Below, one piece after another: positions 1 to 12,225 of a stretch of 64,000 bases of DNA. A program made the position numbers and the translations under genes. Origin of the DNA: Aurelia coerulea (taxonomy: Eukaryota > Cnidaria > Scyphozoa > Semaeostomeae > Ulmaridae). Numbering within the stretch: position 1 is the stretch's first letter; the number at the start of each line of letters is the position of its first letter. The notes beneath the pieces were generated by a model. It saw only the letters and a list, made by a program, of their open reading frames with translations. It was not told the DNA's origin and did not search any database. Where the stretch lies: contig CM076959.1 in assembly GCA_039566865.1 (NCBI GenBank), forward strand, positions 8,539,501 to 8,603,500, read 5' to 3'.

Positions 1-3000
1 TGCTTTTATTTTGTTTTCTTTCAGAAAATATACATTTAATTAATCGATGTTTGTTTATGCAGTAACGCAGAAATGAGACTAAAGAAAAAGCTAATGTCTA
101 TAGTAATGTTTCCAAGAATGGTTGCTGCAGCACTAATATAGTGCTATAAAAGAAGTAACTTGCAGAATTAAAGTTTTAAAGAACGATGAGTGCACAACTC
201 TTTATACTAGAAATTGTAGCTAAAAAAGTACGTTACACTTTTGTTCATTTATTTTGTTTTCTTTGAGAAAATAAACATTTAATTAATCGATGTTTGTTTA
301 TGCAGTAACGCAAAAATGAGACTAAAGAAAAAGCTAATGTCTATAGTAATGTTTCCAAGAATGGTTGCTGCAGCACTAATATAGTGCTTTAAAAGAAGTA
401 ACTGGCAGGACTAAAGTTTTAAAGAACAATGAGTGCAATACTCTTAATAATAGAACATCTAGCTACTAAAGTACGTTAATCCACACTTTTTGTGCTTTTA
501 TTTTGTTTTCTTTGAGAAAATAAACTTTTTATTAATCGATGCAGTAAAGCTAAAAAGGACTAAAGAAAAAACTAATATCTATAGTAATGTTTCAGAGAAT
601 GGTTGCTGCAGCACCAATATAGTGCTATAAAAGAAGAAACTGCCAGAACTAAAATTTTAAAGAATGATGAGTGCTATAATTTTCTATATATATTGTAGCT
701 ACAAGAGTACGTTAACCGACACTTTTTTGTGTTTTAAATTTGTTTTCTTTGAGAAAATAAACATTTAAATTAATCGATGTTTGTTTATGCAGTAAAGCCA
801 AAATGAGACGAAAGAAAAAGCTAATGTCTATAGTAATGTTTCAATGAATGGTTCCTGCAGCACTAATAAAGTGCTTTAAAAGAAGTAACTTGCAGAATTA
901 AAGTTTTAAAGAACGATGAGTGCAATATTCTTTATAATACAAATTGTAGCTACTAAAGTACGTTACACCACACTTTTTGTTCTTATATTTTTTTTCTTTG
1001 AGAAAATAAACGTTTAATTAATCGATGTTTGTTTATGTAGTAAAGCAAAATTGAGACTAAAGAAAAAGCTAATGTCTATAGTAATGTTTCCAAGAATGGT
1101 TGCTGCAGCACTAATATAGTGCTATAAAAGAAGTAATTTGCAGAACTAAAGTTTTAAAGAACGATGAGTGCAATACTCTTTATATTACAAGTTTTAGCTA
1201 CTAAAGTATGCTAATCTACACTTTTTGTTCTTATATTTTGTTTTCTTTGAGAAAATCAACGCTTAATTAATCGATGTTTTTCTTATGCAGTAAAGCAAAT
1301 TGAGACTAAGGAAAAAACTAATGTCTATAGTAATGCTTTCAAGAATGGTTGCTACAGCACTAATATAGTGCTTTAAAAGAAGTAACAGGCAGAACTAAAG
1401 TTTTAAAGAACGATGAGTGCAATTTTCTTCATGATACAAATTGTATCTACTGAAGTACGTTAACCGACACTTTTCGTGTTTTAAATTTGTTTTCTTTGAG
1501 AAAATAAACATTTAATTAATCGATGTTTGGTTATGCAGTAAAGCTATAATGGGACTAAAGAAAAAACTAATGTCTATAGTAATGTTTCCAAGAATGGTTG
1601 CTGCAGCACTAATATAGTGCTATCAAAGAAGTAACTTGCAGAACTAAAGTTTTAAAGAACGATGAGTGCAATACTCTTTATAATATAAATTGTAGCTACT
1701 GAAGTACGTTGAACGACACTTTTTTGTGCTTTTATTTTGTTTTCTTTGAGAAAATAAACATTTAATTAATCGATGTTTGTTTATGCAGTAACGCAAAAAT
1801 GAGACCAAAGAGAAATCTAATGTCTATAGCAATGTTTTCAAGAATGGTTGCTACAGCACTAATATAGTGCTTTAAAAGAAGTAACAGGCAGGACTAAAGT
1901 TTTAAAGAACGATGAGTGCAATACTCTTTATATTACAAGTTGTAGCTACTAAAGTATGTTAATCGACACTTTTTGTGTTTAAATTTGTTTTCTTAGAGAA
2001 AATAAACGTTTAATTAATCGATGTTTGTTTATGCAGTAAAGCCAAAATGAGACTAAAGAAAAAGCTAATGTCTATAGTAATGTTTCCAAGAATGGTTGAT
2101 GCAGCACCAATATAGTGCTATAAAAGAAGTTACTGGTAGAACTAAAATTTTAATGAACGATGAGTGCAATTTTCTTTATGATACAAATTGTAGCTACTAA
2201 AGTACGTTACAACACACTTTTTGTTCTTTTATTTTGTTTTCTTTCAGAAAATAAACATTTAATTCATCGATGTTTGTTTATGCAGTAAAGCAAAATTGAG
2301 ACTAAGGAAAAAACTAATGTCTATAGTGATGTTTCCAAGAATGGTTGATGTAGCACTAATATAGAGCTATCAAAATAGTATCAGGCAGAACTAACGTTTT
2401 AAATAACGATGAGTGCAATACAATTTATAGTATAAATTGTAGCTACTAAAGTACGTTAATCCACACTTTTTCTGTTTTTATTTTGTTTTCTTTGAGAAAA
2501 TAAACATTTAATTAATCGATGTTTGTTTATGCAGTAACGCAAAAATGAGACCAAAGAAAATGCTAATGTCTATAGTTATGTTTCCAAGAATGGTTGCTGC
2601 AGCACTAATATAGTGCTATAAAAGAAGTAACTTGCAGAACTAAAGTTTTAAAGAACCATGAATGCAATACTCTTTTCAATATAAATTGTAGCTTAAAAAG
2701 TACGTTAATCGACACTTTTTGAGTTTTAATTTTGTTTTCTTTGAGAAAATAAACATTTAATTAATCGATGTTTGTTTATGCAGTAAAGCCAAAATGAGAC
2801 TAAAGAAAAAGCTAATGTCGATAGTAATGTTTCAAAAAATGGTTCCTGCAGCACTAATAAAGTGCTTTAAAAGAAGTAATTTGAAGAACTAAAGTTTTAA
2901 AGAACAATTAATGCAATATTCTTTATAATACAAATTGTAGCTACTAACGTACGTTATGCCACATTTTTTGTGCTTTTATTTTGTTTTCTTTCAGAAAATA

Positions 3001-3549
3001 AACATTTAATTAATCGATGTTTGTTTATGCAGTAACGCAAAAATGAGACCAAAGAGAAATGTAATGTCTATAGTTATGTTTCCAAGAATGGTTGCTGCAG
3101 CACTAATATAATGCTATAAAAGAAGTAACTTGCAGAACTAAAGTTTTAAAGAACGATGAGTGCAATACTCTTTATATTACAAGTTGTAGCTACTAAAGTA
3201 TGTTAATCTACACTTTTTGTTCTTATATTTTGTTTTCTTTGAGAAAATCAACGTTTAATTAATCGATGTTTGTTTATGCAGTAAAGCAAAATCGAGACTA
3301 AGGAAACAACTAATGTCTACAGTAATGTTTTCAAGAATGGTTGCTACAGCACTAATATAGTGCTTTAAAGGAAGTAACAGGCAGGACTAAAGTTTTAAAG
3401 AACGATGAATGCACAACTCTTTATAATAGAAATTGTTGCTAAAAAAAGTACGTTAATCGACACTTTTTGTGTTTAAATTTGTTTTCTTAGAGAAAATAAA
3501 CATTTAATTAATCGATGTTTGTTTATGCAGTAAAGCAAAATTGAGACTA
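1..3549 (+). repeat. AT-rich satellite array, forward orientation, left block
   Basis: Tandem copies of an AT-rich monomer. The landmark CTAATGTCTATAG starts at 91, 334, 572, 821 and 1069, giving spacings of 243, 238, 249 and 248 bp. Each monomer carries TGCTGCAGCA, the stem GCACTAATATAGTGC, a TTTTAAAGAACGATGAG block and ATTAATTAATCGATG. Copies differ by scattered substitutions and short indels. From about 2320 the monomers fall into a five-monomer higher-order unit of about 1245 bp that continues beyond the transposon inserted at 3559. No gene is visible. Open frames in the array are chance frames that shift with each monomer's indels. Confidence 0.97.
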
Positions 3550-3558
3550 AGGAAAAAA
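3550..3558. repeat. 9-bp target site duplication, left copy (AGGAAAAAA)
   Basis: The nine bases before the left terminal inverted repeat, AGGAAAAAA, recur directly after the right one at 12226-12234. Rejoining the flanks at one copy restores the satellite reading AGGAAAAAACTAATG, so this is a clean insertion site. Confidence 0.9.
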
Positions 3559-3817
3559 AGCAAAGGGCTCATATCCTGATTGGCTAAGAGAAAACGTCAA
3601 GTCACGTGACCCTTCCGACGAACGAACCAATCACAGCCGCGGAAATCCTAGCTGCGAGCAAAATTAGGCTATTTTGACCACCCTCCGTTAAAAAAGCCCG
3701 GTGTAAAATCTGTTGCAATATTTTTCACAAAATACGGTCTAAGATTGATCACAGATAAATTCTCTACAAATCTGCCGTGGCCATTTAACCCGATCTTGCT
3801 CCGTTCGAAAATTACAG
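3559..3817 (+). repeat. Left terminal inverted repeat (259 bp)
   Basis: Pairs with 11967-12225. The outermost 80 bp are nearly identical, with a few differences further in, for example GCCGTGGCC here against GCCGCGGCC in the partner. It contains the palindromic E-box-like TCACGTGA, which could be a factor or transposase binding site (inference). Confidence 0.95.
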
Positions 3818-4347
3818 CACCATAAATCGAGCAGCAAGGGAGTGACCTAAGTACTTACATTGAGATTATCAAAATTAATGAAAAAACGCTGTAAATACAG
3901 CAAAAAATAATCTAAACAAAATAATTTGTGAATATACCAAGTGGTTTGGGTTATTTTATCGCAAAATATCTCGTTGAATAACTCTGAGACGCCGGCAGAT
4001 ATTGACTCCCTTAGGCCAATGCATTCCCGACGCAAGATTAAAACTCAAAGCCCGGCTTGAGCATAAATATCAAACTCACCCACACAGCAATTATCTTCCT
4101 CGAGGTTAATCCACTCCACAGAAATCTAATCTAACGGTTGAGAAGACATTTTTTACCTTCCGTTCAGTGTAGGTGTTCTGTTTTCCTCGCAATCCTGTTC
4201 AGTGCTCACGTCATTCCGACCACGCCACCGCGACCCTGTGCAGAGCCTGGGTTCTACAACACAAATGGCGGGAAAACAGGAGGCGGGAATCACGCCATTT
4301 TTTAACTTTTCCAATAACAAAATTTAGCTGCAAAATTGTCAATAAAC

Positions 4348-7300
4348 ATGGTTAAGTTTAAGAAAGCTTGCGCGAATGCAAAACACGAAGAATGGAACAG
4401 CCGTTCAAATTATGTTATAAACTTGCATGGGAAAGTTGGCAAGGGAAGTGTTTTTTTCAAAGCATTTCAGCAAAGAAATAGAGGGAAACCACCAAAGGAC
4501 ACATTTTGTACTGACTGCCTTATCTCTTGCTTCAAGAAAAGAGAATACACAGCAAGACTGCCAAACAATTACAGATGTTTGTCTTCTTACGCAAAGGTAC
4601 ATACAATATATAATTTTATTTCACCCTTATGAAATTTTTGAAAGAAAAAAGATACACACCAGAAGGGGGCGTGGCATTTTAGCCGCGCCAGGACCACACA
4701 CAATCTTACGCAAATGTCCAATGGATACTTGGGGGGGGGGACGGGGTGCAAATCTGCAACATGTCAAATCCTACGTTATCGACTATTGCTAAAATGGTTT
4801 GTGAATATTTTGTTCACAGTTTCGCTGTTTACCCATTACTACTTTTAGAGGACATGTAACCTTATCTAACAGATCACAAGTTACTTAGGCCATCGTCGGT
4901 TACTCAGTCCAGGAAGTGTTTCAAGCGTTCCTTCTTTCAGAAGAAAGTGCAGGAATTGGTATTTATCTATAGTTATTTATTTATCAAAATTAAATTTCTA
5001 GAATAACATCTGAAGAAAAAATATTGTACCCAAGCTGAGCTCCATATACTAGCTACTCCTCTTTCCGCGGGCAAGTTTAGGTCCACACCCATCCCCGCGG
5101 CGCGGGTTTCACTCAATTATCACAGGGGTCTTATTTTCGGGCTATGTATCCTCCTATCGAAAGAAAATTTATCGGAACTTTAAACAAATCATTTCCAAGT
5201 AATTTTAGGGATTTTTCTTTAACTTAATTGGGGTGTAGTACATTTGAAGACACAGCCTCGCACTAGCATTTTTTGTGATTAAAGTGGCAGGGCCTAAGAA
5301 TGTGGGTCAGGGGCAAGGAAGTACTAGCAGAAAACGCGGGAATAGGGAGCATAAGAAACTTTTGGAAAGATGAAATAGCTGGGGGAAACCGAGCTAATTT
5401 TTGGACAGAAGTATGCTATTTTGTATAGCAAATGAGCCCCCCCCCCCCCAATAACAGCCGGGCATAACAAGGCCTGTACAACATTTTCTAAAAAAGTCAA
5501 AGATTGTTTTTCAAGCCAACAGAGTTCTTTGATAGATATCAACTTTTTAGGCCAAGTACATGCACTCATATTTTTATGAGAAACATCTTGCAAACTATTA
5601 TTTAGTAGCCTCCTACGGAAATAAAGAAATTACCAAATAAACTTAAGAAACTTTTCATTTGTTGGTTTTGAGTTGCAAAGTAAACAAAAACCAAACCAAA
5701 CCAAACAATAAGAAAGAGCGATGTGCTTGTTTATAATTGTCTGGGCTAAAAAGCTATATTTTCAATCTTTCATGAAAATAAGGATCAATTGTCAAATCTG
5801 ATTTCATGAAAATAAGAAACTACGGGTTAAGGGTATTTTAGAATAGAACTGAGCCTGAAGTTCAGGAAGCAGATTACATAGTTCAGAACCAAGTTTCTTA
5901 TGAAAATTCAGTGTGTCATAGCCTTCAAAACATTTGCTAGATAAATATAATTTTTTAATATTATTGAGCTCTTGTCTGTTCTGAAATGTAAACTGCTTTC
6001 CTAGACTTTTAATTTGGACAATGAAAAGTCACTGCCTACAGCCGTCTATATTGGATTTTTCTCTTCAGTTACAGGAAGTCTTGTCAGAATTTATTGAATC
6101 CAGCCAGTCCTCGTCACAAGCCAGTACTACAGCATCAAGTGAAACTGCACAACCAAATTCACAACTAAAAGTAGATGATGAAATCACAGATGATGAAATC
6201 ACAGATGATCTACCACGTGATGATATCGATGATGCCCCACTTGATGAAACTCTCAAACCATTTTTTGACGAGGTTGAGATAGGAGATCAAACCTTTTCCC
6301 TTGTTCCCAAAGATCTTGTGAAGTATGTCCCAACAGCGCCTGTCACAATACAAGACATTGATGGAATTGGCCCAGTTGAGGTTGGCAGCGACTTCATATA
6401 CATACCAACAACGCTTTTGCTAGAGATCAAGCAGCTAATATCAAAGAGTGTAGATTTGCAAAAGGAGGTTTACCTTTTTAGAGAACTGCTGTGGACAAGA
6501 TATGGTCACAGTGATAAAAAACCACCATTTGATCCCCAGTCCATAAAATCTGTTTGCAATGATGCAGGTGCAACAAAACTTTTTGAGACTGTGCTGAATG
6601 CTATGACCACAACAGAGCACACAGCAGGTAGAAGATCACTAAATGAAAAGAAGGTAGTGGCTGTGCTGTACATGCTTGTCTTTGGCCAGTCACAAAAGGC
6701 TAGCTGGTTCCAAAAGGTTTTATCCGATCAAGTTGTTGGCAGGGGAATCAGTGAGACAGGACTTTCACTGCTCAATAAAAGTGGAGTATCTGTCTCTAAG
6801 GCAACCCAGAAACGTGATCGTTTGAAGACATCACGCGATCATTACAAAGTTGTGTTGGAGTTCATCACTCAAGCTGTAAACAATCGAGAGCTTCTTGTCC
6901 TTATGATCGATGACTACACGAACATCCATACAAAACGCCGTCCAAAAGACCAAGAAACATCATCGGCAAGAAGTATGGCTACGATCCTTTTAAAAAGATT
7001 TCAAGGCATTCCAGCAATTCCCTCAACAATCCCAGCAACAGATCCTCTTGGTGTTAATTCGACTGCACTTGTTCAGCTTCTCACTGAGAATCTTCCAATG
7101 CTCTCTTCCACTTTTGCATCTGTCATGCCCCACTGGATTCGTGCATCTTTCTTTGACCCTGAGATGGAACGAAACAGAATTGAGGTAAACATAAAATATA
7201 TATACTTAAGAAATGGCCAAAATTTTGAAGAGAATCCTTGTTAGAGAGATACAAAAGACAGTGACAATTTTGAGCAAAATTGTTTTGAGAATTCTCAAAA

Positions 7301-8787
7301 AACTTAGCTGTGCAACTGTACACAGAACGACTGCGCTGTATGATTCTGTTTTCCATTGGTTTTAAGTACCTTAATGTGGTACAGCCACACAAAATTAAAT
7401 CACTAAATCAAGTGAAAGGTCTGAATCAGGATTTTGTGTGAAATGTCCTTCAAATCACTTTCATCAACAATTAATGTTTTGCATCTTTGAATTCATGATG
7501 TTGGTGATTAATGTCTTAATTTTATTCCCTAATAATACCAATTTTATTCAACATCCATTCCACAGAGGCAAGCAGATCAGATGCCCAGAAGGTAGGTAGG
7601 TTTTGCTCATTGAAGTCATGTGATAGATTTTTGTAATTATCTTTCAGGTGCATGATTATCAAGAGCAGCAGTCAAATAGATCAATGAGAAAGATGAAAGA
7701 TTGCAGATTGATTGATGAGCTTGAGCTACCACTGAAAAGCTTTGACAATTTCCTGAAGGCTGCTACTCATGCTGTCAACCATGGTCTTTATCTATATCTG
7801 TCATCTTTCATTTGTCCTCAGCCTGGTGACTGGCCTGCACAATTTTACATGAGGCAGATCCAAAACAATCTTCCTGCCCATGCTCCTAAATTCTTGCAGA
7901 ATGTAGTTCCTTTCATTGGTCCTCTCCATGTTCAGCTCAATGCCCGTGAATGTGTTTGCATTCTTAACATTGATTTCTTTAAAAAAGCATATTCTTTCAT
8001 CTTTGGTGCAAGGAAATCTCTTTCAAACAGACCTAAAGCATGGAGGATTTCTTTGATTGAGGAGTTGCTTTATGGTGGTTGGACGCTCATCAGGAGTCAA
8101 GTGTTTATTGCTTTTTCTAACTGCAAAGATCTGCAATACCTCACTCTTTTGAACTTGCTGGACAACTATCTTCCCCTTGTTCTCTCCATCTACTCTGTTG
8201 TCTTCAAAACTGGAAATACTGTGCAGTATTCTGATTGCATTCTGAGATGTTGGGTCATGTTTTTTTGCTTCAAGAGGCACCATTATAACAAGGCACCATT
8301 GGTATGGCTAAGCAACCTGCTGTATTGGAAGAGTAAAGATCATCCTCTCTTTCATACCCTCATGACTCACCTCAATGCCTTTGATGAATATCCTGTGGAG
8401 AATTTCCATTCCATCCTGAGAGCACAGACAAGCCACAGTGATAGTGGTGACCTCCTCCATCAAAAAGCAAGGGCACTTGATAGCAACAAGGCAACGTCAG
8501 CAAATTTCTGTTCAGTCTTTTCAGTTCCAAAGAAGTACACATTCAGCAGATCAGGACTGGAAGAGCTCAAATTAGATGCAGCCAGATTCATCTGTAAGAT
8601 TTTGAGGAACATCAAGGATTCTCCAAATACTGCGCATCAAGTGCCAAGACCAAAGGGGAAAGCAAAGAACATGAAGTATTGGAAGTTGCCCCATCTCTAT
8701 GGAGAAGACACAGTTGTGCCATCAAAGATCCTTCCACTTGGGTTCCAGTTTGAAAATAAAGAACCAAATCTAAACAAGTTTGTATAA
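4348..8787 (+). CDS. Putative transposase of the 8.7-kb element, three exons, 832 aa
   Basis: The model joins 4348-4596, 6075-7184 and 7648-8787. All junctions are phase 0 with GT-AG borders (AAG|GTACAT, TTACAG|GAA, GAG|GTAAAC, TTTCAG|GTG). Exon 1 encodes 83 residues, basic, with a CTDC pair. Exon 2 opens with a Ser/Thr-rich then very acidic stretch, followed by a helical region. Exon 3 runs to a TAA. A candidate DDE core is D362 or D363 in MIDDYTNIH, D625 in LLDNYLP and E704 in YPVENFHS. I infer these residues from hydrophobic strand context and have no alignment. An 18-nt in-phase microexon at 4941-4958 is possible but unsupported. The frames are unbroken, so the gene may be functional. I recognise the style as a family common in cnidarian-like genomes but cannot name it. 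It probably acts in the nucleus on the 259-bp TIRs. Confidence 0.75.
4597..6074 (+). other. Predicted intron 1 of the transposase gene
   Basis: Contains no long supported frame. It has a G run near 4731-4741 and a C run near 5437-5449, which are replication- or assembly-prone. GC-rich patches around 5070-5110 contrast with the AT-rich surroundings. Short frames across 4427-4792 and 5324-5593 lack codon or motif support. Confidence 0.6.
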
Positions 8788-9773
8788 TGCAATAGAACTT
8801 TTAGCTATTCTACAAAAGAGCCTGGATCGAGCATTATTTTTATACATTTTTACACGTGACGTTCGATTGAGTGACGTTAAAGTTTCTATCACTATTGTGC
8901 ACATTCGAAAATTCTACAAAATGTAGCAAAATATCGTTTGATTCTGATTCTTTTCAGAATAGCTAAAAGGTCTATTTAGGGCAGATTTTCCTCCAATTCA
9001 ACATCAAAAATGGATTGATGTTACAAAAAAGTTTGAAATGAATAAATAATGAAAATATGAGACTCTTTTGTTTAAACTGATCCTTTGTCCAACAGCTAAG
9101 TGTAAACAAAAGAGTCTCCCTGGCTTAGCTGAAAAATTTGCAGAATATCTTCCCTTACTGAGAAAACGTTTATCATAGGTTGACATGTATTAGATGCCAA
9201 CATATTTACAAAATTAAAACTAAGAAAGAACAAACTTGCAAAAGGTAGCTAAATGAAAAATGAGACAATTGGTTAATATTGATCTAAACTTCCTGACAAG
9301 GCTGTGGGATAAATGGGCAGAGTTGGAAATCATTAATTATTCTAGCTTCTAGGAAACAAAACTTTCTTCCACTAAATATCTTTGCTTGATAAAATAATAG
9401 ATTTTGGATTCATGATTGAAACTCAGTTCCTATCTGCAAGTTTAAACTATTTATGCTATCAAACTTTCCAATTTGCCTCTGCAGACCTTAATAAAGTTGA
9501 AAACAGTTAAATTTATGACCTGTCACCCATATAGTCATTGCCCAGTTGAGGCTGGTATCCAATCAGCAGGATTTTCCAAGTAGGAAGACTTTTACAAAAT
9601 AAAGAGTACAGTGTGTATATCTCTGTTCAAATTCAAAATGATATTTTTCTCATAAACAACAGACTTCCTGTGTGCTTGGAGAATTCCACTGACTAGAAAT
9701 CAGCCTAACAGGAAAACATGTACCTCTATTTTCTATCAGCAGTATTTTCTGAAAATATTTGTACCTTTCATAG
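8788..9773 (+). other. Noncoding stretch between transposase stop and RING-like exon
   Basis: AT-rich, with no recognisable protein motif. It is either the 3' untranslated region or an alternative intron: a donor CAA|GTTTGT at 8777-8778, ten bases before the stop, would link in frame to the acceptor at 9771-9773. Confidence 0.5.
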
Positions 9774-10137
9774 GCGATGTGATCAAGCCAACTGTGTGCA
9801 GCCCTCAAGCAATACAAGCATGAAGATTCTCCATGGGTGTGGGCACTCCTTTCATCATGAATGTTTTCCTTCTGGTCAAGACATCTGCTGCATCTGTAAA
9901 GAGGAGCTACTTGATGCAATAAAATCGTTGTCAGAAACTGCAGCTGAGGCCATCCTGAATCCAGAGTTCAGCAAGTCTAAAGTACAACAAAATGAAGAAG
10001 AGGACAGTGAAGAAGATGACAGTGATGATGATGGTGAAACAGATAAGCGCCCTGCCTCGCGAAGTATCAATGATGCCTGTATGCAACTGCAACAGGAGAT
10101 ATGCAGCTGGGGCCTCATTCCTGGACCAAAGACCTAA
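9774..10137 (+). CDS. RING-like zinc finger exon with acidic tail
   Basis: The frame reads a C-x4-C pair, then CGHSFHHEC, then CCIC: a compact RING-like cysteine and histidine spacing. An acidic Asp/Glu stretch of about 20 residues and a C-terminal tail follow, ending at a TAA. The exon probably starts after the acceptor TTTCATAG|GCG. Spliced from the weak donor CAA|GTTTGT at the end of the transposase exon 3, it continues in frame (phase 2) and replaces that stop. The RING would then be an alternative C-terminus of the transposase. It could instead be the 3' exon of a separate small gene. RING domains usually bind E2 enzymes in ubiquitin transfer; that role here is an inference. The minus-strand Ser-rich mirror frame of the acidic tail is not a gene. 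Confidence 0.6.
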
Positions 10138-10776
10138 AGTGGAGAACAGCACGTTTTTTTGTGGACATTCAAACGGTTTTTTTAAAACCACCACCATTGC
10201 CAAGCCAATGGATCGATATAGACAACGCAAAGTTTCCTTACGATTTCCTTTCACCAATATGCCATCCAAGAAACTAGGATGTTGCTAAAACTCTTTAATA
10301 AGGTCGGGAACACCTGGGGCAATTCAAGAGCAAGGGCTTGCTGGTCGCTGGAGCAAATAATCCTAGATTAGATCCTCTATCGAATGAAATCTATTTTATC
10401 ATGGTTCGAAATCTATTTTAGGCCAGGTAGTGTGTGGTAGGCCAGCAAACTCCTTCCTCCATGTTAAAAAGAGGGGAAAAGGGTTTGTACGCGAAAATAA
10501 GTTGCAATGAAGCTGCAAATGTAGATTTAAAGCGACCAAATCAATAAAGCTTCCCTGATTCGACCTGAAATCTGACCGCTTTCACTTTAATTGTTGGCCT
10601 AGCCAACCAAGTCAATAGGCCTGTTTCTTGCACGTGGGGGAAGAATGAACAAATACTGCGCGCACTCACTCGCCACTTTTGTGCATATTGACAAGGCCAT
10701 GCAAACAAGACGAGGCGTAGATTTAGTTCAGGAATTTCTTTCGATAACTGAAATGAAAGTAACTATAAGTCGCATC

Positions 10777-11650
10777 TTAACCCTAATCCATATGGGGGGG
10801 GTGGATTCCACCCCCCCTCAAGGTTTTATTTGCCGCGTTTTTAAACGACATTTGCTATGTCCCCCAGCCTCACTGACTTTTACTAATTATCTATTAGCCA
10901 CATTTTGGTGGAAAAATTTTTGAACAATAGGACTCGCGGGTCACGTGACATGCCCATATTTGGAAGGAGGTAGCAACAAAATCATTGTTTTCAATGATTT
11001 CAATGGAATTATTTGATTGAATTATGATACAGCAAATGAATCAGCAAACAAAGGGCTTCAATTTGATGTCGGAATTTCTGGAATTTGATGATGTCAGCAT
11101 TTTTTGATAATGACGTCATTTTGGCCACCATTTTGGACTAATTAGCAATTTTTTCAAGTTTTTTCGAACTTTTTCAATGAAAAACACTCTAATGATACAT
11201 TTATCATAGATAATCATCATTTTGCAGGTTCTTTTGGTCTCTTTTTACATAGAATAAATTAATCGCACAAATGACGTCATAAGAATCGGCTAATTTCTGC
11301 CAAAATATCACTCCAAAATCGTTATTTTCAATAAAATAATATTTCATCACCATTTTTGTTGACAAACTGAACCAAAAACTACATAAAGTTCGTGCAAAAT
11401 GTTCATTAAACTTAAATTCAACTTGGAAGCCTGATTTTCACTGATTTTCAGCTTTGTGACGTCACTGTGACGTCACAAGGCGTGGCAGCCACACCCAAAT
11501 TCCGCTACAAGCTGCAAATTACATGTTCTATAACTGTGCCAAGTTGTATTGAATTCGGATGCGTCTAAGGCAGTTTTCGGAGGGGGGGTGGAAAGCACCC
11601 CCCCCCCCATAAATGGTAGCTCGAAAAAAGCCCATATGGATTAGGGTTAA
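10777..11650. mobile_element. Nested MITE with TTAA target duplication (866 bp)
   Basis: The element body is 10781-11646, flanked by TTAA at 10777-10780 and 11647-11650. It begins CCCTAATCCATATGGG and ends in the exact complement. Just inside each end lies a G/C hairpin (a G run, GTGGA, then a C run). TTAA duplication plus CCC-starting termini fit a piggyBac-like non-autonomous element; Kolobok is the other TTAA family. The interior holds several TGACGTCA-type palindromes and no coding frame. It sits in the 3' part of the 8.7-kb transposon, so it inserted after, or travelled with, that element. Confidence 0.88.
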
Positions 11651-11966
11651 ACTGCAAAGCACTCACCTGACATATGAACGCGATCACCCTCGACTTCGTT
11701 GTGAAACTTGCAACTGCGTGTTCCAAACAGTCCCACTCTCTGTTATGTCATGGTCGTCGAGTGGCACTTTGTCGATACGGGCCACCTGTGTCATTGCATC
11801 TGTGTACTAAGAGACATCAATGACATCCGTCCGATATTTTGGAGGTGGTTTGTTTTGTATCTACGATTTTATTCATCTATTTTGGATATTTACAGATGTA
11901 AAAGCGTCCTAAAAGGGGGCTAAACTTTAGACTCAAAGTGAAATTCAAACTACTGTAATCAAGCCC

Positions 11967-12225
11967 CTGTAATTTTCGAACGGAGCAAGATCGGGTTAAA
12001 TGGCCGCGGCAGATTTGTAGAGAATTTATCTGTGATCAATCTTAGACCGTATTTTGTGAAAAATATTGCAACAGATTTTACACCGGGCTTTATCAACGGA
12101 GGGTGGTAAAAATAGCCTAATTTTGCTCGCAGCTAGGATTTCCACGGCTGTGATTGGTTCGTTCGTCGGAAGGGTCACGTGACTTGACGTTTTCTCTTAG
12201 CCAATCAGGATATGAGCCCTTTGCT
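11967..12225 (-). repeat. Right terminal inverted repeat (259 bp)
   Basis: Reverse complement of 3559-3817 with few mismatches. It ends CCCTTTGCT before the 9-bp target duplication. Confidence 0.95.

Larger units (their letters stand above)
3559..12225 (+). mobile_element. 8.7-kb DNA transposon with 259-bp TIRs and 9-bp TSD
   Basis: The element begins AGCAAAGGGCTC and ends with its reverse complement. The inverted repeats extend 259 bp on each side with few differences (3559-3817 and 11967-12225). It sits inside a satellite monomer between 9-bp duplications. It carries a three-exon gene of 832 codons (4348-8787) with a DDE-like residue layout, a RING-like exon (9774-10137) and a nested TTAA MITE (10781-11646). 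A 9-bp duplication is typical of Mutator-like elements, including the lineage called Rehavkus, but I do not recognise a classic MULE transposase, so the superfamily stays open. The intact frames and well-conserved TIRs suggest a fairly young, possibly autonomous copy. Confidence 0.93.

Noticed and set aside
1..3549. Regular repeats that might be read as a CRISPR array
   Set aside because: Units of about 245 bp with no spacer structure, in a genome with introns and tRNA SINEs; it is a satellite.
4173..4355. 60-codon frame just before transposase exon 1
   Set aside because: Overlaps the exon 1 start in another frame, low-complexity Arg/His content, no motif; likely 5' untranslated region.
9876..10269. 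Ser-rich and hydrophobic minus-strand frames opposite the RING-like exon
   Set aside because: They mirror the acidic plus-strand codons (GAT/GAA runs) and carry no motif of their own.
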